DNA from: JAJFUG01 sp964473155
GTDB lineage: Bacteria; Gemmatimonadota; Glassbacteria; GWA2-58-10
Reading direction: 5' to 3'
Assembly: GCA_964473155.1 (NCBI GenBank)
Contig: CAYYNT010000053.1
Coordinates: forward strand, 1-31,010
DNA length: 31,010 nucleotides
The position numbers and the translations under genes were made by a program. Positions 8,377 to 17,500 of the stretch are shown in pieces (positions within the stretch are counted from its first letter, which is position 1; every line of letters starts with the position of its first letter). The notes below the pieces were generated by a model. The model worked only from the letters and a program-made list of their open reading frames with translations, was not told the DNA's origin and did no database searches.

Positions 8377-9000
8377 TCAGGGCAGGATTTCCAGGCAGTC
8401 GCGCAGAACTTTGGCCGGCCGCTGCGAAGCGTCGATGTAGTGGATGACTTTCGAGCTGTACTCCATCTTTCCGTTGAACGCCGGATCGTAAAAGGAAAGT
8501 ATCTTCCCCAGGTTCTGGAAGAAAATATCCAGGCGCTTTCCAACGGCCACCGGATCCTGATCGTCCTTGCGCCCCTCTTTCAACGCCCGTCCGGTGATAC
8601 GGGCCACGGCCACCTCGCGGGCGGCGGTGATGTGCAGCACGCCCTGCATGTCGATAAACGGCGCGATCATCCCGGCCTGCTCCACGTTGCGCGGCAGCCC
8701 GTCCAGCAGAAGGTAATCGGTCTGAGGATTGAACTTCCCATCCGCCACCAGCTTCTCCAGATTCTCCTGGGCCAGCCGCACGGTGGTCTGGTCGTCCACC
8801 AGCGCGCCGGATTTCATGGTCCGGTCGATCCCCAGTTCCAGTTCCGATGCCGTGCCGTCCTTGACCCGCCCCACCAGAGCGCGGAACATGTCGCCGGTCG
8901 AGAAATGGAGGTAGCCGGGCAGGCAGCCCGCCGCCTTGGCGTTTGTCCCCTTGCCTATCCCGTTCGGACCGAATATGAGGAATGTTTTGAATTTGTTCAT
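8377..9000 (-). CDS. Adenylate kinase-like nucleoside monophosphate kinase
   Basis: This 207-residue cytosolic P-loop kinase has a Walker A motif GPNGIGKGT at about residues 11-19. The NMP-binding segment HFSTGDMFRALV (32-43) and the DGLPRN segment follow (canonical DGFPR), then a short lid with GRALKEGRKDD. The lid lacks the four-cysteine zinc knuckle of long adenylate kinases. The P-loop differs from the usual GPPGAGKGT, so this may be a paralogue of the housekeeping enzyme and not Adk itself. The predicted reaction is phosphoryl transfer from ATP to a nucleoside monophosphate. The ATG is preceded by AGGGAGAAG. It has its own terminator and a plausible promoter, so it is probably monocistronic. 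Confidence 0.83.
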   Translation of the reverse strand: MNKFKTFLIFGPNGIGKGTNAKAAGCLPGYLHFSTGDMFRALVGRVKDGTASELELGIDRTMKSGALVDDQTTVRLAQENLEKLVADGKFNPQTDYLLLDGLPRNVEQAGMIAPFIDMQGVLHITAAREVAVARITGRALKEGRKDDQDPVAVGKRLDIFFQNLGKILSFYDPAFNGKMEYSSKVIHYIDASQRPAKVLRDCLEILP

Positions 9001-9083
9001 TTCTTCTCCCTGTAACCGTTATTCTCAAGGTTGCGCTGGGCTGTAAAGACAAACACAGGTTCTGATCCTCAGGATTTAATGCA

Positions 9084-9112
9084 AAGATAGAGCCGGCCAG
9101 TTTTTTTTTCAA
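9084..9112 (-). promoter_or_regulatory. Candidate promoter of the adenylate-kinase-like gene
   Basis: On the minus strand TTGAAA (9112-9107) and TATCTT (9089-9084) are separated by 17 bp, matching consensus at 5 of 6 and 4 of 6 positions. The leader would be about 75 bases. It lies back to back with the strong plus-strand promoter at 9132-9160. Confidence 0.45.
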
Positions 9113-9131
9113 GCCTATAAGCGGACAGGCA

Positions 9132-9160
9132 TTGACATACGTGTTGGAATTTAGTATAAT
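9132..9160 (+). promoter_or_regulatory. Exact-consensus sigma70 promoter
   Basis: TTGACA (9132-9137) and TATAAT (9155-9160) are both perfect matches, with the optimal 17-bp spacing. Transcription would begin near 9167, about 54 bases before the RHH gene. An exact consensus promoter is rare in GC-rich DNA and implies strong expression unless repressed. Confidence 0.85.
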
Positions 9161-9168
9161 GCATTATA
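9155..9168. promoter_or_regulatory. Candidate operator: 14-bp palindrome over the -10 box and start site
   Basis: TATAATGCATTATA is a perfect 14-bp palindrome that contains the whole -10 box and reaches the expected transcription start. The first gene downstream encodes a ribbon-helix-helix protein, a family that binds short palindromes as dimers. Autorepression is therefore a natural inference. The binding itself is not shown by sequence. Confidence 0.5.
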
Positions 9169-9220
9169 TTTATATGCAACGACAGTTCCCGCCCCGGTTC
9201 CAGTCACAAGGAGGTCAGCC

Positions 9221-9400
9221 TTGTCCGAAAGCAAGACACAGATAACAACTTACATCCTGGTGAGCCAGAAAGAGAAGCTGAAACACCTTTCAAGCAAGAC
9301 CCGCGTGCCGATCAGCGAATACCTGCGCGAGGGAATCGATCTGGTGCTGGACAAGTACCGCGAGGAGATCAACGTTCAGAAATTCCTGCCTCTCAAGTAG
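9221..9400 (+). CDS. Small ribbon-helix-helix (CopG/Arc-like) regulator
   Basis: This is a 59-residue protein with a TTG start. AAGGAGGT, a perfect ribosome site, lies at 9208-9215, 5 bases before the TTG. The layout fits an RHH DNA-binding protein: a short beta strand (TQITTYILV, residues 6-14), helix 1 (SQKEKLKHLSSKT), a turn with VPISEYLREGIDLVLDKY as helix 2, and a short tail ending KFLPLK. Such proteins dimerise and contact DNA with the paired strands. It leads a tight plus-strand cluster with two small genes of unknown function. No toxin partner is recognisable, so it is best described as a transcription regulator. The gene is easily missed because it is short and starts with TTG. Confidence 0.82.
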   Translation: MSESKTQITTYILVSQKEKLKHLSSKTRVPISEYLREGIDLVLDKYREEINVQKFLPLK

Positions 9401-9459
9401 AGGTAAGGTCGCGGAAGACAAACTGATACGCAGATAAATGCAATCGAAAGGAAACCGGG

Positions 9460-9717
9460 ATGCAAGAGTTCACTGATTTTCTGGCTCATCTGGAACAGAA
9501 ACTGTCGACGATCAAAGTGATCAGCGACCTCCTGTACGCCAAGATGGGCGATACGGCGGACCTGAAGGATGAAGACGCGATCGTGCATTTCCGGGCCAGC
9601 GAGGTGGAAAACCTTCTGGTCACTCTCGAAGGTTTTGTCGAGGAACAGGATGCCATGATCCGTGAGTTCATCGATAATTACCGTCACCAGAACCGCCTGG
9701 AGAATATCTCCAAATAA
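9460..9717 (+). CDS. Small acidic helical protein of unknown function
   Basis: This 85-residue protein is not recognised. It has no signal peptide, membrane segment or cysteine and is rich in Glu, Asp, Leu and Val. The pattern suggests two or three amphipathic helices (residues 3-28, 38-75) with possible coiled-coil character. AAAGGA lies 7 bases before the ATG. It begins 59 bp after the RHH gene stop and ends 21 bp before the next small gene, so the three probably share the promoter at 9132-9160. A regulatory or adaptor role would be a guess. Confidence 0.7.
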   Translation: MQEFTDFLAHLEQKLSTIKVISDLLYAKMGDTADLKDEDAIVHFRASEVENLLVTLEGFVEEQDAMIREFIDNYRHQNRLENISK

Positions 9718-9738
9718 TTTGATCCGGATGCAGCCAGC

Positions 9739-9972
9739 ATGAAAATAAAAAAGGGGTTGCCCCCTGGAATGATGTTCGTCGATGAGCGACTGCGCGAGAT
9801 GGTCGGCAAGCTCCAGGATTTGAATGAAAACGATATCCACGAGCTGGACGCCTTCGTCGATTATCTCCTGCACGGTCCTGAAAAAGCGCCCGCGCAGCGC
9901 GACAATGAAACCGGCCGCATGTACGATTTCATGAACGGCGGCTTGGAGGGTCGGCCATCCTCCGATAAATAG
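9739..9972 (+). CDS. Small protein of unknown function
   Basis: This 77-residue protein is not recognised. A basic start (MKIKKGLPPGMMF) is followed by a predicted helical middle (DERLREMVGKLQDLNENDIHEL and onward to about residue 48) and a polar, probably disordered tail. It has no signal peptide or membrane segment. The ribosome site is weak. It is third in the cluster led by the RHH gene, and a 199-bp gap separates it from the transporter that follows. Confidence 0.6.
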   Translation: MKIKKGLPPGMMFVDERLREMVGKLQDLNENDIHELDAFVDYLLHGPEKAPAQRDNETGRMYDFMNGGLEGRPSSDK

Positions 9973-10171
9973 AACCAGGTTTCTTTCCTCCCTGCTGCAT
10001 CAACATACCTTTACAGTTTTCCGGTTTTCAGTCAGAGAATACTTGCGTTTGCTCCTGCAATCTGACTATCTTCCAGCACTTGCATCACAGCGGGGCGCGC
10101 CCCCGGCGCACAAGCCCGGTATACCTCAGAAAGCGCTTTTTCTGGCCCAACATCATCCCTGGGAGCTGCCC

Positions 10172-12220
10172 ATGAGTGACGAGAAGGATTTCAAGCCCTT
10201 CATTCCCGCAGACGCAAATGTAAAGGAATTCACGTTCCGCGCCCTTTTCCTTGGAGTCGTCATGGCTGTTGTGCTGGGCGCGGCCAACGCCTACCTTGGC
10301 ATGAAAGCCGGGATGACCGTCTCGGCAACCTTCCCGGCTGCCGTGGTTGCGATGGCTGTGCTGCGCATGTTCCGCGGAACCGTCCTCGAGGAGAATATCA
10401 CCCGTACCACAGCCTCCGTGGGTGAGGCCCTGGTGGCCGGAGCCATATTCACCCTCCCCGCGTTCATGATCGCCGGTGTCTGGGAGAACCTGAACTATTG
10501 GGACAGCACACTGATAATGGCGGTCGGCGGAATCCTGGGCGTCCTTTTTGTCGTGGTGCTGCGCCGTCCCCTGGTCGAGGAATCGGGGCTGCCATTCCCC
10601 GAGTCCAGGGCCTGCGCCGAGGTGGTCAAAGCCGGTCAGCATGGACAGACCGGTGCAAAATATGTTTTCGGGGCTATGGGACTGGCGGCTTTCTTCGAGT
10701 TTTTCAAAAACGGCAACGGCATCCGCCTGATCCGCGAGAGCGCCACCACATATTTCCCGTTCAAGACCAGCCGGATGGACCTGTTCCCCGGCGCCGGAAG
10801 CTCCGGCGGTTCGACTTACGATGGCGGGATGTTGTTTCAGTCACCCTCAGCCTCGCCCGCGCTGATCGGAGTCGGTTACATCATCGGCCTGCGCCTGGCC
10901 TCATGGGCTTTCGCCGGGGGCGTGCTGGGTTGGCTTGTCCTGATCCCGGTGGCGATTTTTTTCAATCCCACGCTTACCGCGTACCATGAATCAGGCATTG
11001 CCTGGGTCGATATAGCCAAGCAGGTATGGAGCGCTCAGGTCCGCCCGTTCGCCGTGGGCTCGATGCTGGTCGCCGCCTTTTTCACTCTTATCCGCATGCG
11101 TAAACCGCTGATTGAAGGTATCAGCCGGGCTTTCTCCGATTTCCGTCTCAGCCAGGCCGGCAACCTGAAACTCAACCGTCTCCAGCAGGATATCAGTTTC
11201 AAGTGGGTCGTTCTCTCGATCATCGGCCTGCTCGTCCCGATAACTCTGCTCTACTGGCATTTCTCAGGCAGCCTGTTTTCAGCCATAATAGCCGCCCTGG
11301 TGATGACCCTGGCCGGGTTCCTGTTCAGCGCGGTGGCCGGTTACCTGGTCGGCCTGATCGGGGCCTCGAACAACCCGATCTCCGGCCTGACCCTTTCGAC
11401 CCTGATCGTGGCCGCCCTGATGATGGTCTGGCTGGGCACGACCGGGCTGGCCGGTGTGGCGGCCGTGCTGGGCGTTGCGGGTATGGTTTGCTGCGCCGCG
11501 GCGATAGGCGGTGAGATGATACAGGATCTCAAGGTCGGTCATATACTTGGCGGCACGCCCCGTCATATGCAGGTGGCCGAAATAATAGGAGTGTTGGCCG
11601 CCGCGCTCGTCCTGGCCGCGCCTCTATGGCTGCTGCATAACTATACTCCTGGAGGTCTCGGCGGAGCTGAGCTTCCCGCGCCGCAGGCCGGACTGATGGC
11701 TCTGATGGCCAAGGGAATCGTGGGAGGCGATATGGCCTGGCCGCTGGTCATCATGGGCGGCTTCTTCGCACTCGGTCTGATACTTCTTGGAGGCGGCTCC
11801 CCCATGCTCGTGGCCGTCGGGATGTATCTGCCGTTCCACTCAACCTTTGCCATGTTTGTAGGCGGCCTGATCAAAAAAGTGCTTGAAGTGAGAGTCAATA
11901 AGCTGAGCGAGGAGGGCAAGACAGCCGCTGAAAACAACGGTCTGCTCCTGGCCAGCGGTTTTGTGGCCGGAGAAAGCCTGACCGCCGTGCTCCTGGCCGT
12001 GTTCGTTTTCATGAACCTCAATTTTACGACAAGCCCGATGTTCGAACTGTCCACCCAGGTGGCCCAGCGCCCGCTGGCGCCCTGGTATGAGGGGTTCGTG
12101 AACAATTTCGGCTACCTGATGCCCTGGCTTGGCCTGCTGATCTTTGTCCCGATCGCATGGATTCTTATCACCATCCCGGCGCGCAAGGCTTTCGAAGCCG
12201 AAAGCTCCAGGAAATCCTGA
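10172..12220 (+). CDS. OPT-family oligopeptide transporter
   Basis: This is an inner-membrane protein of 682 residues with about 14-16 hydrophobic segments. It opens with EFTFRALFLGVVMAVVLGAANAYLGMKAGMTVSATFPAAVV, split here only by position (about residues 20-60). The YLGMKAGMTVS block is characteristic of the bacterial OPT group. These carriers import small peptides or metal chelates with protons. The ATG at 10172 was chosen over an upstream in-frame start (10043): the upstream 43 residues are not membrane-like or conserved in character, and GGGAG lies before the ATG. The next gene starts 26 bp after the stop and encodes an aminopeptidase homologue, which supports a peptide-related role. 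Confidence 0.9.
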   Translation: MSDEKDFKPFIPADANVKEFTFRALFLGVVMAVVLGAANAYLGMKAGMTVSATFPAAVVAMAVLRMFRGTVLEENITRTTASVGEALVAGAIFTLPAFMIAGVWENLNYWDSTLIMAVGGILGVLFVVVLRRPLVEESGLPFPESRACAEVVKAGQHGQTGAKYVFGAMGLAAFFEFFKNGNGIRLIRESATTYFPFKTSRMDLFPGAGSSGGSTYDGGMLFQSPSASPALIGVGYIIGLRLASWAFAGGVLGWLVLIPVAIFFNPTLTAYHESGIAWVDIAKQVWSAQVRPFAVGSMLVAAFFTLIRMRKPLIEGISRAFSDFRLSQAGNLKLNRLQQDISFKWVVLSIIGLLVPITLLYWHFSGSLFSAIIAALVMTLAGFLFSAVAGYLVGLIGASNNPISGLTLSTLIVAALMMVWLGTTGLAGVAAVLGVAGMVCCAAAIGGEMIQDLKVGHILGGTPRHMQVAEIIGVLAAALVLAAPLWLLHNYTPGGLGGAELPAPQAGLMALMAKGIVGGDMAWPLVIMGGFFALGLILLGGGSPMLVAVGMYLPFHSTFAMFVGGLIKKVLEVRVNKLSEEGKTAAENNGLLLASGFVAGESLTAVLLAVFVFMNLNFTTSPMFELSTQVAQRPLAPWYEGFVNNFGYLMPWLGLLIFVPIAWILITIPARKAFEAESSRKS

Positions 12221-12246
12221 TGCGCGGGGCTGGAAGGAACTGATCG

Positions 12247-13113
12247 ATGAGCGCCCTGCATTCAGCCGCGCTCAACGCTCTGGGCGGCTGTCTTGGAGTG
12301 CGAAAGGGCGAAACGGTGCTTGTCCTCTGCGACAGCGCAGGCTGCGAAATCGCCTCCGCGCTGTCCGGGGCGGCCCGTGAACTGGGAGCCGAGGTCCGGT
12401 TGATCGAGACGCCGCCCGGAAGATGGCCGGAGGACGAGAGCGCCGGGACTTTGGCTGAAATGATGAAACGTTCGGCCGCGCTTGCGCTTTTGATGACCCG
12501 GCCGGACAGGCTCAGCCGGGAGTTGGACGAGGCCGTCGCCAGAGGCGCGCGGGTGGCTGTCATGACCGGAGTCGACGCCGGCTGCCTTATCCAGACCATG
12601 GAGGCCGATTATACCAAAATCTCCCGGCTCAGCCAAAGGATTGCCGCACTGCTGAGCGTCGCAGGGAATGTGCGTATCACCTCACCTTCCGGGACTGACC
12701 TCGAATTCCGGATCGATGGCCGCGCGGCGCGCGCCGATACCGGCATCCTGCAGCAACCAGGAGATAAAGGAGACATTCCGGGCGGGCAGGTTCTTGTCGA
12801 ACCGCTGTCCAATACGACAGCAGGAAAGCTGGTTCCGGATTCATCGCCGGTGTGTCCAGGTGGTATGACCTTGACATTTGAACCGGAGAAGAAAGGGACG
12901 GCCCGCCTGTGCGCCTTTGGTATCGGAACGAACGGCAAAGCGCGGATCGACAGTCCCGTGGCGCTTGAAAGTCAGAAAGCCCGGGGCGCCGTCCGGCTTG
13001 TCCTGGAAAACAGCGCCCGGACAGGTCCGGCCATCTCCGGCTGCCTGCTGACAAAAGCCACGCTCCGTCTGGATGGAAGGCTGATCGTCAGAGACGGCGA
13101 ATTGGTTGTCTGA
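12247..13113 (+). CDS. M29-like aminopeptidase homologue, probably lacking catalytic metal ligands
   Basis: This 288-residue protein resembles the M29 leucyl aminopeptidase fold family (COG2309 type). The middle carries DIPGGQVLVEP (176-186), matching the family's N-x-P-G-E-V motif. The C-terminal part carries FGIGTNGKAR (224-233), ALESQKARGAVRL (239-251) and LRLDGRLIVRDGELVV at the end. Of the ligands expected from the family, the Glu of G-E-V is Gln181, the His after the GT/GA turn is Arg250, and the H-x-D motif is replaced near 268-270; only Glu241 seems kept. It is also shorter than the roughly 350-410 residues of active members. A non-enzymatic or altered role is inferred. GGAAGGAA precedes the ATG. 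It is flanked by OPT and MEMO genes on the same strand. Confidence 0.72.
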   Translation: MSALHSAALNALGGCLGVRKGETVLVLCDSAGCEIASALSGAARELGAEVRLIETPPGRWPEDESAGTLAEMMKRSAALALLMTRPDRLSRELDEAVARGARVAVMTGVDAGCLIQTMEADYTKISRLSQRIAALLSVAGNVRITSPSGTDLEFRIDGRAARADTGILQQPGDKGDIPGGQVLVEPLSNTTAGKLVPDSSPVCPGGMTLTFEPEKKGTARLCAFGIGTNGKARIDSPVALESQKARGAVRLVLENSARTGPAISGCLLTKATLRLDGRLIVRDGELVV

Positions 13114-13241
13114 ATGCCGGTCTCTTCCGCCAGGGCCTCCCGGTGAGACTGTCACGAAGCCGGAAAAAACGGCATCGTATCAAAAAAGATTCCGTTTCGT
13201 TTTTAAAGCAGACAACTGATTTCTCCGGCAGGCGAAGGCAT

Positions 13242-14510
13242 TTGAAAAAAAACAGCCCATACAGACCGCTGCTCAGGCAGGACCTTGACCTGATGCCCAT
13301 GACCTCCGAGGATGGGACCCGGTTGATCGTAATACGCGATCCCCTGGAGCTGACCGGTGACGGGACCCTGGCTTTGCATGCCGAGAGCGCAGGTCTGTTG
13401 CGCCTTCTGGACGGCAGCCGCACGGTGGAGGATATTTTCCGGACAGTGGCTTCCATTCAGGCCTCCAACGGACAGGCGGCGACCAGCATACCGTTTGAAA
13501 CCATCAAGAGTTTCCTGGATCAACTGGATGAGGTTTTTCTGCTGGACAACCAGCGCTTCCAGGATGCACGCCGTTCACTGGTCGATGGTTTCTGCGCCCG
13601 CCGTAACCGCGATGCCGCGCTGGCCGGGAAATCCTACCCGGAAGACCCGTCTGAAACCTCTGCCTGGCTGGATGACCTTCTGAAACAGGAAAGCCCTCCG
13701 GCTGAATACGCGCAACTCAAGACTCGCGAAATCACAGCTATCGTGTCCCCGCATATAGAGCTGGAGGTTGGCCGCAAGCTGTACGCCGCGGCCTACAACA
13801 CTCTTCGCGGACGGAGTTATGACCGTGTCGTTGTGCTGGGCGTGGGCCACAACCTGGTAAACGGCATCTTTTCGATTACGGACAAAGATTTCATCACCCC
13901 CCTGGGCCGGGTCCACACCGACCGTCTCGCGGCGCGTTCCCTGCGCGCAGCCGCCGGGCCGCTGGCCGCTCCGGATGATTTCGCCCACAAGGGCGAGCAT
14001 TCCATCGAATTCCAGGTCATCCTGCTGCAACACGTGCTGAAAGGCCCGTTCAGCCTCGTTCCGGTGCTCATCGGCAGCCTGCACGCCCCGCTCATTGAAT
14101 CCAGCGTCCCGCGCCCTTTGGCGGTGGAGCCTCTCCAGCCGTTTATCCGTAAACTTGCCTCCCTGATCGAGTCCCCATCTTGCCGCACTCTAATCGTAGC
14201 GGGCGTGGATTTTTCGCACGTGGGTCTCAAGTTCGGCGACCGCAAGCCCGGCATCCAGCTCACCCGCGATGCCGCCGCCCTGGACCGCAAGTTGCTGAAA
14301 GCCCTGGCCGCCCGCGATGTCCAGGCTTTCTGCGCCGCCAACCGCGTGGCTCGCGACCGCTATCACGTGTGCGGGTTCTCGACTTTGTCGCTTCTGCTGG
14401 AAATACTGCCGGAAAGTTGCCGGGGAGTGGAACTGGGCTACCAGACCTGGCACGAGCACGCCACGCAGAGCGCGGTGGGGTTCGGCGCGGTGGCGTTCGT
14501 CGAGGTATAA
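13242..14510 (+). CDS. MEMO-family protein (AmmeMemoRadiSam protein B) with N-terminal PqqD-like domain
   Basis: This is a 422-residue two-domain protein. Residues about 1-110 (RPLLRQDLDLMP, then RDPLEL, LLRLLDGSRTVEDIF, FLDQLDEVFLLDNQRF) look like a winged-helix PqqD/RRE-type domain. Residues about 160-422 are a MEMO domain. The presumed metal ligands are all present: His171 in SPHIE, His253 in EHSIEFQ and Cys377 in YHVCGFS. MEMO genes usually accompany AMMECR1 and a radical SAM enzyme; neither is in this window. The TTG at 13242 was chosen because AGGCGAAGG precedes it. A GTG at 13143 is in frame, but the extra 33 residues are very basic and use AT-rich codons unlike the rest. It is third gene after the transporter, though a 128-bp gap precedes it. 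Confidence 0.82.
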   Translation: MKKNSPYRPLLRQDLDLMPMTSEDGTRLIVIRDPLELTGDGTLALHAESAGLLRLLDGSRTVEDIFRTVASIQASNGQAATSIPFETIKSFLDQLDEVFLLDNQRFQDARRSLVDGFCARRNRDAALAGKSYPEDPSETSAWLDDLLKQESPPAEYAQLKTREITAIVSPHIELEVGRKLYAAAYNTLRGRSYDRVVVLGVGHNLVNGIFSITDKDFITPLGRVHTDRLAARSLRAAAGPLAAPDDFAHKGEHSIEFQVILLQHVLKGPFSLVPVLIGSLHAPLIESSVPRPLAVEPLQPFIRKLASLIESPSCRTLIVAGVDFSHVGLKFGDRKPGIQLTRDAAALDRKLLKALAARDVQAFCAANRVARDRYHVCGFSTLSLLLEILPESCRGVELGYQTWHEHATQSAVGFGAVAFVEV

Positions 14511-14535
14511 ATAAGGTTCCTGTGGCTTAAATGAA

Positions 14536-14567
14536 AACGGCGCCCGGAGCAGACTCCGGACGCCGTT
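14536..14567. terminator. Bidirectional hairpin terminator between convergent genes
   Basis: AACGGCGCCCGGAG faces CTCCGGACGCCGTT across a 3-4 base loop, a stem of about 14 bp with one bulge. It sits between the MEMO gene (stop 14510, plus) and the DUF5107-TPR gene (stop 14594, minus). The minus-strand side is followed by TTTTCATTT. The plus-strand side has only CTGTTTA, so it should work best for the minus-strand gene. Confidence 0.7.
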
Positions 14568-14593
14568 CTGTTTACGCTTCTTTCAGGAATGTC

Positions 14594-17500
14594 TCACCAG
14601 CCGGCGCGCGGCGGGCTGAAAGCGCGAAGCTGCACGATGGGGTCCATCTCCAAGGCTTTGGCGCGCTCGGAGCCGGCTTTCTGCTTGTCGCCCAGCCCCT
14701 CGTAGGCAAGCGACAGCTTGTAGCTCTGGATCGCCTCGGCCCGGCGGTCCGGGTCGAAATTGATCCCATCCGCAATCTGGTGCTCGTTGGTCTCGGGCGC
14801 CTTGTTCACCGCGGCCAGGAAATCCTCGAACACCTTGTGGGACTCGGCTTTTTTCCCCAGCTTGTCAAGAGCCAGGCCACGGAAATACTGCTGCGCGTCA
14901 TCCGGCCGCGGTTTCGAGTCCACTACGGCCTGAAGCTGCTTGCGCGCCTCTCCCTTGCGTCCCAGAGCCTCCAGCGCCTCGGCGATCTTGTACTGCTTGC
15001 GGGCGTTGATCACGCGGGGCTGGGCCGCCACTTCAAGGTTTTCCGGATACTCCATCGCGGCCTGGTACGCAGCCAGGGCGTTCTTGAAATCACCTTTTGC
15101 GAAAGCCGCGTCCCCCTTCATGATATTGCTCTCCACCCAGTACTGGTGGATTCCGTAGCGTCCTTCCCATGAATGGAAATGGTGCGTGGACAGATATTTG
15201 AGCGCGTCCTCGTACCGCCCTTTCTGCACGTACAAAGAAATAAGCTGGGTCAGGGCTGGATCGCTGTCCGCGATCGCTTTCATGTTCGCTTCCAGCATGG
15301 CCAGCCGCTCATCCATGTTCTTGTTCAGTTTCTTGTTCACCGCGTCATACTCATAGAGCGCCTGCCCGGAGGTGGGATCGGCCTTGATCGCGGCGGCATA
15401 TGCCGCGGCGGACTTCTCATAATTTTTCTTCAGATTCAGGGCGAAACCCAGATTGCGCCAGGCCACGGCATTGCCGGCATCCAGCGATACGGCTTTCTCC
15501 CAGGCATTTCCCGCCTCGTCCGTACGCGAGAAATTGTAATAAAGGTTGCCCAGGAAATACCACGCCAGCGCATCGCTGCCGTTCTTCTCCAATGCCCATT
15601 TTATTACCGCAAGATCTTCGAGGCGATTGGGGAAGACATTACGGCTGGCGGCTTTGGCGGCCTGTCCCAGAAGCGATGCCGCCCTGGACTCGTTACCCGA
15701 CAGATGGCTGAACCAGGCCTGATGGTAAAGGACCAGCGCGTTGCCTGAGCCGCTTTCCACGGCCGCGGAAAGAACCATGTCCGCAAGATCATAGAGGCCG
15801 CAGCGGCCCAGACGGATAGCCAGCTCGATATAATTCTGCGGATCGCCGCGCAGGATTTTCAGAGCCTGGTCCCGCACTTCCTCGGCCTCGGAGCCGCGCC
15901 CCATGTCGCGCGCGGCCAGGCCCTTCGCCGCCAGTGAGAGCAGGTCCAGGGGATCGGTCTTCTGGACTTCCCCGGCCAGCTTGAGGGCTTCCTCGTTGCG
16001 GCCCAGACGGTTAAGAGCCACGGCCTTGACGGCCAGGGCCTGGACGTTGTCGCCATTGCCCCGGATAGCGCGTTCGATATGCTCGAGGGCTTTCTCCGCA
16101 TATCCCTGGCGCAGGGTGAGCTGGGCCAGCTCGAACTGCGCGGCGGCATACCAGGTGAAATCGTAGCTCGCGCGGTTCAGGCTGAATTCGGCGTCACCGC
16201 ACCGTCCTAACAACATCTGGGCCATTCCTTTATAATACCAGGCCTTGTAGAACGCCGGATCGCGTTCCAGCGCTTTTTCGAAACGCGCAAGCGCCTCCTC
16301 GGACTTCCCGTTCTTAAGATCGATCAGTCCGAGAGCCGTATTCGTACGGACATCTCCCGGATCGCGGCGCACGGCCTCCTCATAATATTCCAGCGCCTTT
16401 TCGACCTCACGGAACTTCTCTACCCGGTCGCCGATAGTGAACAGCTCATCCAGGCTCTTGACATCCTCCGGTTTGGGGTCGCGCGGCATCGGATCGGGCA
16501 GCGGCGGGTTTGTCGGCCGCGGATGCGTGAAACTCAAAAGAGTTTCACCATTGGCAGCCACAACAGTCATGGTTAAGTCGTACAGTTCGACGCCCTTGGG
16601 CGCTTTGAGCTCGGTGATGAACGGCGTGGCCGGGTCGGCATTCACGGTTGAAGAATATATTTCGCCGCCCTTGGCGCTCAATGTAACTTTCGCTCCGGTG
16701 TTCTTTCCGGTCGGGGACCAGCCGATCCTCACCTTGCCCTTGTTCAGCTCTATATTCAGCGCGCCCTCGAGGTTGGCGAAATCATAAACTCCGATATCGC
16801 GCACCGGGAACCAGTAGTGGCTGAACACCTTGGTCTCGCCCGGCAATATCCAGTGGTAGTCGGGCTGGTTGTCGGAATATGCGCCGGCCTGTGGCTCGAA
16901 ATACGCACTGTCACCGTCAGTCAGGATTTTCTCCCATATCCGTCCGCTGGGGGCGGTTCCCCAGGTCCAGAGTTTTTTGCCGCGGACGATATTGTGGTCG
17001 GCAAAGTGAACCATGCCACCCTTGAATTCAGGCGAATACCCTCCAAAATAATCCGACTTTGACTCCCAGGCGAAATAGCTGGTGGCCGGCGGTATGTTCT
17101 TCCAGTAACTGATATCCACGCCCTCGCTGACCGGCCAGCGCCAGAATTCATGCTTCTGGTGCCCCGTGACTATCTCGCCGGGAATCACGGCCTGATAATT
17201 GTCGGTAATACGGACCGCGCTGGTGGCCCAGTACTGGAATGAATGCGTGTATGGAGTGCTGTTGTACAGGCGCACCTTTGTCTCCACCCAGTTGCGGCCC
17301 GGATAAACGGTGGTTCCGACAGACCAGCGCATTCCGTAAACCTGGTCGATCTCTCCGGTCCAGGCCGTGCGGGAACCGTCCGGGTTCTCCTGAATTGTCC
17401 AGTCTGTTTCCCGGAAACCGGAGGGACGGTGGCCGTGGGGGAAATTCCATTCCACGCCGCCGGAAATCCAGGCCCCGGTCATGCCGACCAGGCCCGGCTT

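Noticed and set aside
13143..13241. GTG-started extension of the MEMO protein
   Set aside because: The 33 extra residues are very basic and encoded with AT-rich third positions, and the GTG has no ribosome site. The TTG at 13242 is better supported.
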